From contig NW_006921535.1 in the NCBI RefSeq assembly GCF_000340215.1, positions 5,263,528-5,327,527 of the forward strand: a DNA stretch of 64,000 nt, written 5' to 3'. Under the pieces are notes generated by a model. The model saw nothing but the letters and a program-made list of their open reading frames with translations, was not told where the DNA came from and made no database searches. Below are positions 1 to 11,251 of this stretch, one piece after another (position 1 is the first letter of the stretch; each line of letters begins with the position of its first letter). Position numbers and translations under genes: made by a program. This stretch comes from Pseudocercospora fijiensis CIRAD86. Taxonomy: Eukaryota; Ascomycota; Dothideomycetes; Mycosphaerellales; Mycosphaerellaceae.

Positions 1-2560
1 TACTTATAGCCTATCGTTTTGTAACGAATATAGTAACTCTCGCGTCCGACTTTCCTAAAAAGAGAAGCTAGAAGAGGTCCCGCTGCGGCTAGTGTATAAG
101 TACGTAGCCTTCGTTCTGTTTATTAAGGTACGGCTCTTAGATAGCGATAATATCGTATTTATAAATTTAGGGGCTGTCGAATAGCGCTGCTATACGGTAG
201 ATACTGCTAGCAACGTTATATTAAAGGATACGTAGTGTTTTAGAGAGCGGTAGTTCTACTAGTCTCTAACGTTATCGTAGCTGTCCGGTTAGAATAGCGT
301 ATCCTATAACTCGTCGCTACTAGTGTTACTACTAGCTCTAGCTGCGCTAGAGCTTATATCGCTATCGCCTATTACTACTAAGTCGCCCTGTACTAGTTAG
401 AGCATCTATTCGTCTTTAGTAAGCACTTTCTACGGTAATACTTAAATTAGTGCTATACTTATGCGGCGAGTAACCCGCTTTAGCTAGTTCTCTTTGTCGC
501 TCTCTAAGTTGCGTTTAGAGGCCCGTTTCCGCTTAAGGCTTTTTGCCTTCTTCTTAGTAATTTTAGCGGCTACTTATTAACCGCTTTATATAAGGGTTTT
601 AATTCGCTTACCTCGTCCTTAGTCGAGTGTTTTAAGCTACTCTAGGTTACCGATTAAGTCCCCTAAATCGGCGCTAGATTATTAACCGTTTACGTAGAGC
701 TAGATTAGGTTGTCTTCGATCGGTTGCTTTCTCTTCCTTACTTTAGCGCGTTCCCGGGCCTATTCGGCTTATAGTAGGGCCTCTATCTCTTTAGCTTTTA
801 ATTTTAGCTCTTTAATACAAAGCGCTAAATTCTTAAGAGGTAAGAGTAGCGTATTCCTCTGCGGTAATAATAGTATAGTAGTTAGCGGGCGCTCCTAGTA
901 GTTATCTAGGTCGGTATAAACTTAAACCTAATTCTACGTAGAGGGAATGCGGTCTAGGCAAGGTATTAGAGCGGCAGGCGTAGGCGATAAAGATACTAAA
1001 TTTGCTTTAGCGCTTAGTGCAGCAGCTATTGCTTTCGCTATACTACCGCTAGGCTCTAGGACGCGTAAGACGCGTTATTTACCTATATCCGAAAGGGGCC
1101 TCCCCGGTAGTAGGTCCTTATCGCTTAGTAGGTCCGAGTCGGGTAGTATAATATAGCTAGTCTGTTTTAATTGTGCCCCTAGCGTCTAGACTTAGCTGTT
1201 TTCCGGATCTTAGTAACCGCCTACTTCTGCTCGTCTACCTTGCTATTTAGTTAGTCGTTCCTCTACTAGGACGTTAAACCTTATATAGTACTCCCCTAAT
1301 GCCGCTGCTTTTACTTTAGCCTTCCTTCTCTCGGGGCAGCCCTCGCTAAATACTATATATAGTCCTAAGTAGAGCGCGTAGCGTAGCGGCGTGTTTAGCT
1401 AGTAGGCCTTCTTCTTATATAGCCTAGCATATAGCGGGCATCGTTCTAGTATACGGTACCGGGTTCCGTTATAACTATATAGTTAGTATTTAAAGCACTA
1501 TTAGATTCTCGCGCCTAGTTTAAAGATTTCGGCTATATATAGGCTACTATACTACCGTAGGCCTCGATCTAGTACCTTATTAGCGTCGGAAGCGTAGGTA
1601 AAATAAAGGACTATTAATAATGTTAGTTTTGTATTAGCTCTCGTTTTAACTAGCTAGCCGATATATATAATAGTACTATTCGGGATAGCGGCGCTATTTT
1701 AGAGGAGAATCTCTCTAATAGCCTTCTATTTACCGGCTGCGTATATGCTAATTATACGCGTCGGTATATCGTAAATAACTAGAGGATAGGTGTAGGTAAT
1801 AATAGTAGTTCCTAAGCCTAGCCTGTTTAGAAACGGTATCGATTAGCGTATAAATTGCTCCCTTTATTTATAGCCGTTAAAGTGTAGCTCGAGGTCTCCC
1901 GATAGTAGTTGTTTTGCGGCATTAACCTGTGCCTAAACGCCTTAGTTTCTCGCGTTCTTATTAATAAGAGATAGCAGTCTAAATAGCTCTTAGTCGGCCG
2001 TACGGAGTGCCCTTTAGGCTAATAGGTCTAGTATTTTAATTCGGAGAGTATAGATTATCGATAGGTTAATAGTCCTCTCCCTTTAGCCTAAGTTTAAATA
2101 CCGTAGAGAGAGTACTGCCTTCTATATAGCTTATATAGATTCGCGTACTACTAAAGCGTAGCCTCTCGGGCTAGCTTTTATATAGTATAGTATTTCTTTC
2201 TCGACTATAGCCGAGTAAACTAATCTTACTTAAATGTTATATAGTATAATACTAATGTCGTTCGTTGTATAGTTAGTTACTTAGGACGCGTAGTTAAGGC
2301 CGAATTCTACTAGCTTATCTAGTACTTTAAGCGCGTTAATCTTAGTCGGTCTACTCTTTCTAGGTTCGCCCTTTAACTATGCTTCGATATCGCGACAGTG
2401 CTTTATAAATAGTGTAGTATTGTCTTAAATTGGGTCGGTTTAGTATATCTTTAGTGTTGTTAGTCGCTAGTTTGTTTTAATCGGACGCGTCGCGGGACTC
2501 ATTTTAGCGATAGTAAGGTAGCGCCTCGTCGTATCGCGAAAATATTAGTACTAGCGGAAT
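1..2560 (-). mobile_element. RIP-degraded Tad1-like LINE, ORF1 (gag-like) relic
   Basis: The stretch is heavily depleted in CA/TG and has no long open frame. Read on the minus strand with TAG/TAA tolerated, it resembles the ORF1 protein of fungal Tad1-type non-LTR retrotransposons: an RNA-binding-like segment, then degenerate zinc-knuckle spacing (QCF..Q.YS.NGTRYR..ERCPLYA) and the family-like CPERRKAKVKAA tail, followed by a charged low-complexity C-terminus. Several knuckle Cys/His positions read Tyr, as expected from C-to-T change. Only ORF1 is visible; ORF2 (endonuclease/RT) would lie left of the window. The 5' end of the element is near 2560, where composition switches abruptly to normal host DNA. 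No target duplication can be assigned with one end missing. Family call is by remembered motif only. Confidence 0.6.
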
Positions 2561-4211
2561 CGTCTCGTTTCAGCGGTCAACTTGATATGTGTTACTGTGT
2601 GGTATAGTATTCTTTGTGCAAAAGGTTTTTGGGCTTCATATGTACAGTTGGACGGACGTCACCAAGTCAGAACATGCTTTGCGCGTGCAGCAGCAGCCAC
2701 GCGCATCCGCATCGCACCGCCTCGGCACCCCCCAGCTGGCGGACCCTTCGATCGCCCGCCACCATCGTGGGACGCCTGTCCAGGCCCACTGACCAGTTTC
2801 CTGGCCCCTGGCCGCAGCATTAGGTGAGGCTACGGCGGATCTCCTGCACTTTCCTTGTCAACCGCCTCGGTATCAACCATCATTCGGTACCCTCTTCCCT
2901 GTCCATGTGGTTTTCCAGTAGCGTCCGCGACGTTGACGACGACGACGAGCGAATGGCAGATGTTGCGACTCACCATCCTCGCCCAGACTTCACTGACACC
3001 TCAGCATTCCAACGCTCTTGCATGTCCGTGGTGATGGACTGCTTGTCTGGGGTCAGATTCGCTACCGTGAAGTGACCACAATGCAGACATGGACTGGTGT
3101 GCCAGGAAGCACAACGAATAGACATATCGGCTTGCTTGAGATCAAGCGCTCACTCCAAGTTACCGTTGTTGTCTTGCGCGACTCAGCCTCGATCGGAGCG
3201 CTTCTGGATTTTGGCCTGAGACATCCTCCTCTACATCCCTCTCAGAAATCAGGATTGCTGCCGAGCCACTGCATTACCAAATCTTGCTGTTCGACGCCGC
3301 ATCTCTGCCACAACTCTACCAACCAGCCATTGACAAACACTTTTCGAATCCTACCATGGTCACACAAATATACCGAACTACTTCTTGATCCAATCCCGTG
3401 GCCCGTCCTCTCAGCGCCAACTTCCCATATTTCTGGCGTCACACACATTCACAATGAAACCACCAAACTTCTTGCCCATCTCATCCTCTCTACCCAGCTC
3501 TGTCAAAGACTTGGAATGGACGATTCGGCTAATGTAGATTCGATCTGCTTGAGCGTCATGTCATTCGAGGTCTCTCAGTTTTATTAGGCTTGCGGAGATG
3601 TTCTGGTCGATTTTTAGGTGGACTCAGAGTAAAACGCTAGGATGAGCGGTTTTCGATACAGTCCGGGATGGAGATGGCATCCTAAGCCATGGAGTAGCGA
3701 TTGCAGAGAGGCAATTGAAGCACCAAGTCAACGAGAATGTAATTGAGAGAGCCTGTTTTACCTTATATCGAAGTTCTGCGATAGAGCTAGACGGGCTTCC
3801 CGGAATGGAAGCATTAATACTGTCCATGTTCAGGAACAAAATCACCTTGAACACAGAGGTCAGACCAAGCTTGATGAATTCCTTCGATAGCATACCAAAG
3901 CCTCAACATCTCCAAAAGAAAAAAAAATCTACTGTAATGTGTCCATCAAGATGCCCTTCCCTGCCAACCTGCCCCAGTCCCCAGCCAGTCCCTCATGACA
4001 TCATCCTCCCGAGTCCAATGCATCAACAAGGGTCCATAGCTCTACCAACCCACTACCTCACAACACGTGCACTCCCCCCAAATGCTTTAATATTATTCCC
4101 TCCACCTAATCCTCCTCCTCTCAACATCACCTCTACTCCTCGCCGCCAACCAACAACAACCCCCCTCCTCGAAAACAAAACCCTCAATCCCATCCCCCCA
4201 AAACAACAACA
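2561..4211. other. Host-like intergenic DNA, no gene recognised
   Basis: Composition returns to normal here, with ordinary CA/TG frequency. The longest frames (3018-3587 and 3715-4248 on plus; 3624-3893 on minus) have no recognisable domain, no matching splice sites and no codon bias distinguishing them from chance frames. The last 250 bases are very rich in C and A (CCCTCC, CAACAACA tracts), typical of a fungal 5' leader, and lead into the ATG at 4212. Confidence 0.5.
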
Positions 4212-4766
4212 ATGTCCAAATCCCTCAACGTCTTCAAGCAACCACTAACCCTCCACTCCACCTCCCCAATAACCGGCTACCTCCGCACCGGCTACTGCGA
4301 AGTCCCAGCCTCAGATTTCGGCAACCACGCCATAGCAGCAGAAGTAACAGAAGAGTGCGTAAGCGACTTTCTCTCTCTCCCTCCCTCCTATAACCAACCT
4401 CTCCCCAGATTCCTCAACTTCACCGCCCGCCAAGGCAACGACCTCCGCAGCATCGGGGGCATGAAGGAAGGCTGTAAATGGTGTCTGTGTGCTTCGAGAT
4501 GGTTGGAAGCGTTCGAAGCGGCGAAGAGTGGGAGGGAGAAGGACGGGGAGAAGATTGTTCCGAAGGTGTGGTTGCGAGCGACGAACGAGAAGGCGTTGAG
4601 GGTGGTGAGGTTGGAGGATTTGAGGGGGTTTGCGAGGGATGGGGAGGGAGGAGGAGGGATAAATGACGATGGTAACGAACGATCGATGCCGCTATGCGTG
4701 ATGAAATCACGAGCTAAAAAAAAGGGAGAATGGAAGATTTTGCGAGAAAAAAAAAGAGAAATGTAA
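4212..4766 (+). CDS. DUF2237 family protein
   Basis: Exons are 4212-4354 and 4409-4766, with a 54-nt GTGCGT..CAG intron, giving 166 residues. The protein starts SKSLNVFKQPL and continues PITGYLRTGYCEV, with CKWCLCASRWLEAFEAA further on. These are hallmark segments of DUF2237, a small soluble family of unknown function shared by bacteria and eukaryotes. Splicing joins ..AAEVTEE to FLNFTARQGNDLRS, which restores the conserved line; the unspliced frame inserts a Ser/Pro-rich stretch. Conserved cysteines (C..WCLC) suggest metal or redox use, but that is inference. After RVVRLEDLRGFA, where bacterial members end, there are about 45 extra residues, Gly-rich then Lys/Arg-rich, ending in runs of A. 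This tail may be real or may hide a missed 3' splice. The start has good context and matches the family N-terminus. Confidence 0.82.
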   Translation: MSKSLNVFKQPLTLHSTSPITGYLRTGYCEVPASDFGNHAIAAEVTEECVSDFLSLPPSYNQPLPRFLNFTARQGNDLRSIGGMKEGCKWCLCASRWLEAFEAAKSGREKDGEKIVPKVWLRATNEKALRVVRLEDLRGFARDGEGGGGINDDGNERSMPLCVMKSRAKKKGEWKILREKKREM

Positions 4767-5247
4767 GATTTATGGATTTTCATATCCACTCATCCATCCA
4801 TCCATCCGTCAAAAAAGAAAAGAAAAAAATCACAAAATCAATGTTTCGAAACGCAGATTCTCAAGTAAAGACACAGATTGATTGAGACTGAATAGATATC
4901 TGGCTGAGACTTTCCATCATGAATGTGCGGCACGTTCAGATGAGGAGAAAGAAGCAGGAGAAAGAAGATCGACGAGAAGGACTTTTGCACCGAGGAGCCT
5001 CACTGTTCAAATTCATTCCTTCGACAACGACGATCTGAAATCCGAAGTCCTAATTCGGTTTCGACGCGTTCGACGCCTTCTCATCCCGTTCTATTCCGCC
5101 CCATCACACGCCTTGCCTAGCCATATACGCCTCGCTGTGACCCGAGCCAAACCAAAAAAAAAATCCATTCGTATGAAAGAGGGAGATACTCCACCTCTCT
5201 CCACCCTCCCATTCGTCCATCCATCCATCATCCCTCCCTCCCTCCCC

Positions 5248-7417
5248 CTATCCCCTCAAAAAATCCACCTGAACACCAACCAACGCCGTGGCCCCACCAT
5301 TTCGATTCGCCGTCTCTTCGAGTAAAACTTCCGTCTGCGCACACAACTTCTCCAGAGCAGCGGATGAGGGTTTGCCTAGGGACACTAGATAGAAAAGGTC
5401 AGCGATTGATCATGCCCATATTGAATATCGTGTCCAGCTCACCAAGAATAGCCCCATTCACCTCCTCAGCAATCAGAATCCTCCCCTGAGTATCGAAAAG
5501 ATGGCTGACAGGGCTCTCCTTGATATTCGCGTAGGCCATGACGGCAAAGATTTCCTTAAACTGCTTCTTCCGCTTCACGTCGGCGCTGAATTCTCCTTGC
5601 AGTTCCTGGCCGTACGTGATGGCGGCGGCGAGCAATTGGTCGGCTTTCATGAAGTGGATTTTGGGGGGAAGTTCTTGTGAGGCGTCCATGTCGACGTCGT
5701 CTGCGGTGGGTGGTTCGAGGCTTTTCGACGTCTCTCGGTGTAATTGATCGTCGAGCTCCATTTGCGTGTCTGGTGGTTCGGTGGCGTCGTCGCCGTCTTC
5801 TGCTGCGTTGGCGTGGCCGTTGCTGCCTAATGATTCGACGGACTTGGTGACGGTGGCAGGTGAGGAAGAAGAGTTTTGCAGATCCGAGTGGCGCCGCATC
5901 ATTTCAATGAACTTGCGGCATCTCAGTCGGAAGTATATGTCGCGGTTCCGGTCGTCTTCGAACAGTGTCGGGTAGTAGCTAGCCTGATACTTCATCGCTT
6001 TGTCGATGTCGCCATCGAGAATGGCCCTCCGTATGCGCTGTCGGTGCAATGCATGCACATCGTCTTCATCACTGGATACCGCAAACGACGTGAAGTCATC
6101 CGAAAGAGATTGCTGCCTTTCTTGCACGTCGCGGCGGAAGGCTTTGGCCGTCTCCACATAGCCTTCATGAGCCAAGTACTGCCCGATGAGGTTGTTGACC
6201 AACGCGCTCTCGTCGTCTGGCGGGTGCAGATTGCTGACGTCGGCCTTGGCCATGTCGGCGAGGACGCTCTGCCTTTCTTGCTCCACCATGCTGTCGATGT
6301 CAAAGACGAAAGGCGTTTTTCCAAAGTTGATGCGGAGGTGTTCGCCAGGCTTCTTCATGCCCACCGATGGAAATAGCTGGCCGTGTTTGATGCCTGATAA
6401 CGCTTGGCCTATCACGAGTTAGCGGACTCACGCGAAACAAACATCAAACCGGCCATGCATACCTAAGTGATTGCCGTTCTTGGTGAAGAAAACGTTGCCC
6501 GTTCGGAAGTTCACACCACACCCAATGACATCTTGTGAGGCGAATCGTGGCCCGTAGGCTTTGCCGCTTGCCGTACACGCAAATATGCATCCATCGTCGC
6601 CATGATACGCCCAAGACTCGCCCTCCCAGCCTGGCAATCGGTTCAGATTCGCCTTTTGTGACGAGAAGCCTATGCCGATCAACCCATCCTTCCCTCGACT
6701 TAATATCGTCACTTCAAAGTAGTATATGCCCACTTCTTTCGGCATGGGATGATTGCTTCTCACCGCAGCTGCCTCGTCGGACGTTTTTGTGATTCCATTG
6801 AAACGAACTTCAGTCCCGTCTGCCATGATCTCCAGCCCATTCATCTTGTCCTCCTCACTCCAGCGACTCGGCAAACGATGTAGCCTCTCATCTTCCACCG
6901 AAGGCGGCGGTAATCGCTCGATGATATCCTGCACCGGTGCGCGATGGTAATGTGTGGTGGTGGTGGTCTTGTTCAGATTGCTGATGCTCGGACTCGTCGA
7001 TAGTACGGGCTGACGAGAGGCTTGGTGACGCAGCGTGAACTCTCGCAATTCCGCCATTTGTCTCTCATGCTCTTGCCGTAATCTCTCGACATGCCGCGAC
7101 TGTCTGAGATACGAAGGAACGAAGAAGGGCTGCTCGAGATTCTCCGGGCAATGCAGTCCCTCCATTCCCCATCTCTCAGAATCATGCGCAGGCGCAGCAC
7201 CTGAGCCTGGCCTGTGTGTGCCACCGCTCGTGCTCTCGTAATCGTAGCCTCCCGACATGCCCATGAAAAGTCTGCCTCTCGAAGGATGGATTGCTGGCTC
7301 TTCGGATGTCCAAAGGCCCCTGTATATCCAGCTAGTATCGCCGCGTGGAGGTGGTCCTCTATCTCGCGGGTTTACACTTGTGAATGTCCATCCGATGTCG
7401 TCGTTGCGATTGGTCAT
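5248..7417 (-). CDS. vid30: GID/CTLH E3 ligase scaffold, RanBPM-like (SPRY-LisH-CTLH-CRA)
   Basis: Three exons read leftward: 7417-6463, 6408-5443 and 5384-5248, with introns of 54 nt (6409-6462) and 58 nt (5385-5442), for 685 residues. Domains in order: low-complexity N-terminus; SPRY about 228-357 (YYFEVTILSRGKDGLIGIGF, FFTKNGNHLG then LFPSVGMKKPGEHLRINFG); LisH about 387-412 (LIGQYLAHEGYVETAKAF); CTLH about 433-491; CRA to the C-terminus. This is the Vid30/Gid1 subunit of the GID/CTLH ubiquitin ligase, which in yeast targets gluconeogenic enzymes on return to glucose. An apparent stop at 5399 lies inside the second intron. Splicing to 5384 adds a final exon (SLGKPSSAALEKL..QTEVLL..) that completes the CRA domain, and the frames join exactly. 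The start at 7417 is the first ATG of the frame; the N-terminus is poorly conserved. Confidence 0.92.
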
Positions 7418-8430
7418 ATTAACTCAAAGTGTAGGACTGTAGATAGCGATGGCGGCGACTGGCGTGAGGTCGATATCTGGGGACCACCGCCGTCGCCGAG
7501 GGCTGGACTGTGCGAGCGTGTGAACGGTATCAAGGTCGATCCTGAGACCTGTACAGCGGGAGTCTCTCAGCGCTGATCGTCGACGGGTCGAGGTAGATGC
7601 TGCAGGATGGCCGCAGCCGATGTTGGACCTGGATGGGTGATGTGGTGACGGAGCTGCAGGTGATCTTCCACTGTTCTATGCTGGGCACACGGCGCGATAC
7701 TGATTCGTTTGAGACGATTCTCAGGTAGCGGTAAGCAGATGTGATTGCAAGTCAAAGTTCGAAGTCGTTCATCACAAGACGTTCGTCCTCCTAGGAGTGC
7801 GTAGCTTGCCGTGGCGTAGCGTGCCGTGCTTGAGATCATGCAGGACGTTGCTCCGCGTGCACCTTCCCCACCCTCTTACGCACCAACATCCTGCTGCCCT
7901 TCGGCTGCGATAGGAAGCACGATTAACGGATGGGAAAACGATACTTTGAACGTGGAATCTATCACATGACAGGCAGACGAGGCTGGTAACAGACGACTGC
8001 ATTGGTTGTTCTAATTTTCGCGGTGACTCTAATCACTTGGATTCTCTTCACACGGCACATTCATCACACATCCGACAGGAGCATTGTCGCCTCTTGTTGA
8101 AATGATCTCTAGTGAGAGGGTTGTGCTGTATTCAAACTGCTCTCAACAGATTCTGGGCTTTTGAAGTTCTGCATCCCGTTGTCCTGTCCGAATAGTGGTA
8201 TCAATTGCCAGTGTCAAACTCATGCTAGGCCGCCCAGTCGTCATCGCCTGTGCGGTCCACCAGAAATCAATGACCCAACCCAACGCCTCGCTAAAGTGCT
8301 AATGACACATGTTGGTAATTGTATGCGATGGTTCACATGCTGGCCAGGTTGGCGATCGTTTGCGGCCTTGATGACCCACTTCATACCCATCCATCCCAGA
8401 TTCAAATTTTTGATGTTGATGCAAATGGTT
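7418..8430. other. Intergenic region between vid30 and ies4
   Basis: It lies between the 5' side of vid30 and the 3' end of ies4, both on the minus strand. The frames present (for example 7567-7839 and 7772-8002 minus, 8161-8661 plus) are short or antisense to ies4 and carry no recognisable domain. The last roughly 100 bases on the ies4 side are likely its 3' UTR. I see no repeats or RNA genes. Confidence 0.5.
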
Positions 8431-9303
8431 TCACACAGCTGCTGGCTGAGGTGCAGGCGAGCTTTGCATGCCGGTCATCATAGTGTCTTCGCCGACATGG
8501 GAATGACTTCGATCGCTAGGAAGAGCACTGGAGTCATTGACTGGCTTGATGTCGCTGCTGCTGTCGGACTTGACGTCGCCAGAGAATCCTTTAGCTTTTG
8601 GAGGTGCTTTCCAGGTCGACATGGACCAGACAGTACCCGTAAACGACTTGAGGTTGAGTGACTTCTTGCCCCATTTTCGACATGGCTTGCCGGTGCGGTC
8701 CAGCGCTCGAAGATTGGCGTTGATGTTGCCCGTGTTGGCCTTCGGGCCCAGCTTGTGTGCCGGGATGGGGTTTGCACGCGCTGCGCCATTGACCTCGCCT
8801 GTGCGGTCGATAGTACCATCCGCACTATGAGGAGTGTTAGCATAGCTTGATTTGAAAGTTGACGATACCGCAAGAGCCTTTCGAGTGCAGCCGAAAGCTC
8901 ATGCAGCACGAGGATGCAGGCGGGAGGAGTATGCTTACAGCCTGGGCTTCTTCTTCGGACCCGGTCGACCTCGCTCTCTAGGCGGAGCATTGGGATCGAT
9001 CGAGGGTGGTGCACGCTTGCGGCCTGATGGTGCAGCGCCGCCTCTCTTCCGCCTGCCATCGACCTTTGGTGGTGCTAACGAGTTGGCATCGGCAGCATCG
9101 CCATTGGTGGGTATGGGAGTCGCATTTGATTCGGACGATTTTTCATTCGCGTCAGGCGGCTGTATTGATGGCGATGGCTCTATCTTGATGGGCGCGACGA
9201 CTGCTGGCTGTGCCGGCGAGTCTGATGGCCACTCGCGAAGGCGTGTGCCAGAGATGTGCAGCTTGACCGTGAGGCTCTTCTTACCAGCCTTCGGCGTCGA
9301 CAT
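8431..9303 (-). CDS. ies4: INO80 chromatin-remodelling complex subunit Ies4
   Basis: Exon 1 is 9303-8939 and exon 2 is 8824-8431, with a 114-nt GTAAGC..TAG intron, for 252 residues. The N-terminus KKSLTVKLHISGTRLREWPS, an IKIEPSPS linker, the basic GRPGPKKKPRL block ending exon 1, and the C-terminal block (HKLGPKANTGNINANLRALD, GKPCRKWGKK, LKSFTGTVWSMSTWK) are the Ies4 signature of filamentous fungi. Ies4 is a small subunit of the INO80 nucleosome remodeller, linked to checkpoint signalling in yeast; it has no catalytic domain. Without splicing, the frame stops immediately after KKKPRL at a TAA that lies within the donor GTAAGC. The split codon CT|T gives Leu and keeps the frame. The final 40 residues are low-complexity. 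Confidence 0.9.
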
Positions 9304-9340
9304 GGTACCAGATGGTTGGTGGTCGAGTCGGCGGTCGACG

Positions 9341-9375
9341 GTGGTGGTGGTGGTGGTGGTGGTGGTGGTGGTGGT
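9341..9375. repeat. (TGG)n microsatellite
   Basis: About 11 uninterrupted GGT/TGG triplets lie roughly 40 bases upstream of the ies4 ATG. The position within the leader suggests length polymorphism could affect transcription or translation, which is inference. Confidence 0.9.
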
Positions 9376-9577
9376 GTTGTTGTCGCAATGGTGGTCGATG
9401 AGGATTGTGGCAGGCGACGGTAATAACCTCCTGTCAGGCGGCTTGTTGGTTGGCGGCCAGCACCAGCACGGGGACTCCGATTTCTGCCACTCGCTTGCTG
9501 ATGTGTCGGCGTGGATGCGTCGGCGGTATGCTGTTCGCTATTCAGCGCTGCATCGGCAGTGTCGTGCGGTGGTGCGG

Positions 9578-9598
9578 GTTGTTGTTGTTGTTGTTGTT
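9578..9598. repeat. (GTT)n microsatellite
   Basis: Seven GTT triplets, in the ies4 upstream region. Confidence 0.85.
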
Positions 9599-10822
9599 CA
9601 TCATGGCGGACGTGCAGAGAAAGAGCGGCAGGCTGCAAAGTGAATGGATCTGGCACGGCGGCGTGTCCGGATGTCCATCGTGCGCAAAATGGAGCCTCCT
9701 TTGTTTGGACGGATCTGGAGGTTCGCACTGACAGTGACTTCCCTGAGGTAACCCTTGAGCTGCCGTCACGTGCTCGTCTTCCAGGGCTCTTCACTCGATT
9801 GCACGGTGATGTTTGGAGTGTGATTGTTATTTGCTAGTTCTATATGTCCCAATCGCTCTGCCTCACATGCCCACGCAGCGACCCTATGCGGCATTGCATG
9901 GCTCAGCAACGAAAGAACTTTGATCGTTGGCGAGCGGTATGCTAGAACTATCTGCCGATTTGCCCGATCTCACACGCTGGTCTGTGGCGTGGTCCAAATG
10001 CACATGCACCTGCAACGATCCGACCAAGACCTGTTTCGGGGCATTTGGTGGTCATCATGTCCATCCGAGAACCATCTCGACCTCGTACACGTTCACGTCC
10101 ATATCGGCAACACGGTTGATCTGCTGTTTGATGTTTGTTCGACGCCCAACCAGCTCACCGTTTAGAACTATTCCAATCGGGAATCGGAAAGGAGCGGCCT
10201 CGAAGCGTTGCTTCTGACTCCAAAAGCTGATAGCACATCAACCGCCAGGTCACAAGATGCCTTCCCGACACTCCATGAGATGTTTTGAGGCGGCAAGGAC
10301 CGGTACGTACCAAGTTGCTCTGCCTGATTTTGAAGCCCCAGTGGGGATCGCTTGATCCAGCCATACCATACCCTCCTGCATCATTCGGCATACTGGCCAT
10401 TTCGTGCCCACGATTTCATCATGTGAGAAACACATTCAAACCGAAGAGAACTGCATTCGATCCATCACAATTCCATAAATCGTGAATTTGGAAAATAATC
10501 AAAGTGAAGCGCTGCCTCCTCCGCAGACACTCCTTCCAGCTCAACCATTCGGTTACATTGGCAACTACCTCGCCTCAAAGTGACATGACACGAGCCACCA
10601 TGCACCTTCCATACCCACCCTCTCCGTACGCAACAATTCAATGCATAACCGCCTCATACATGGCATGTACTTCCTTCCAGAAACGCCAAGCGAAATCGAG
10701 CTCCCATCATCAATAAGCAACCAGCTCATACCACCACCAGCACCACAGCGCATAAAAAATGGGACAATCAATCTCACAGTACGCCTACTCCCCCATCCTC
10801 AGAGAAAAAACGAAACCACTAA

Positions 10823-11251
10823 CACCCTCCCCGCCGCCGCCGCTCTCCATCTCTCGACCCACCAACCCCACAACTCGACACCACCACCTCACCACCAGAC
10901 CCAGATCTAGAATCGCAAACAACAACACCCTCACATCGACCCACCTCCCACTCCCAATTCTCCTCCTCAACATCCTCCTCCTCCTCCTCCTCCTCCTCCT
11001 CCTCCTCCTCCTCCTCAATCCAACCACCGCCCACCGCCCACCGCCCCACCAGCCCGCAACGCTCAAAAAGATCCGCCTTGGAAACCTTCGACCGCGACTC
11101 GGAAACCTTCTCGGCAATGCTGCGACGGCACAAACAAGAGAAAAACCTCCGAGAAACGAAATTCTGGTGCAGGAGTGGAATGTGGTTGATATTGTTTGTA
11201 GGAGGGTTCGCGTTTGTGATTTGGGTGATACAGAAGTGGGATTCTACCTGA
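10823..11251 (+). CDS. Putative serine-rich tail-anchored membrane protein (5' end unresolved)
   Basis: A frame open from just after a TAA (10820-10822) to the TGA at 11249-11251 has convincing protein character although its start is unclear. It contains a Pro/Ser/Thr/Asp-rich region (SPPDPDLESQTTTPS), a poly-Ser run of about 14 from the TCC repeat, a charged helix (RSALETFDRDSETFSAMLRRHKQEKNLRETKFWCRSG) of which only parts are quoted here, and a C-terminal hydrophobic segment MWLILFVGGFAFVIWVIQKW ending four residues before the stop. That layout is a C-terminal anchor with the bulk in the cytosol. No ATG opens this frame upstream of the poly-Ser. The ATG at 10759 (MGQSIS..) is in another frame, and no simple intron joins them. 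A missed 5' exon, or a frameshift in the A-run near 10804, is possible. The 3' end overlaps the convergent hrd3 stop. I do not recognise the family. Confidence 0.5.
   Translation, partial: HPPRRRRSPSLDPPTPQLDTTTSPPDPDLESQTTTPSHRPTSHSQFSSSTSSSSSSSSSSSSSSSIQPPPTAHRPTSPQRSKRSALETFDRDSETFSAMLRRHKQEKNLRETKFWCRSGMWLILFVGGFAFVIWVIQKWDST
10973..11016. repeat. (TCC)n microsatellite, coding poly-Ser
   Basis: About 14 TCC/CTC triplets. In the plus-strand frame ending at 11251 they encode poly-Ser; on the other strand they encode poly-Glu or poly-Arg, which creates spurious long frames. Confidence 0.9.

Larger units (their letters stand above)
9304..10822. other. Intergenic region with microsatellites upstream of ies4
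   Basis: It holds the ies4 promoter/5' leader and the upstream region of the plus-strand gene ending at 11251. Long frames on both strands around 9180-9840 arise from GGT/GTT trinucleotide runs and encode only homopolymeric Pro, Val or Asn tracts, so I do not call them. Between 9840 and 10750 I see no domain, repeat or RNA gene. Confidence 0.5.

Noticed and set aside
4882..5325. 147-codon plus-strand frame downstream of the DUF2237 gene
   Set aside because: Overlaps the last vid30 exon on the other strand and lacks any domain.
9180..9794. 204-codon minus-strand frame upstream of ies4
   Set aside because: Composed of trinucleotide-repeat-derived Pro/Thr/Gln runs and overlaps ies4 in another frame.
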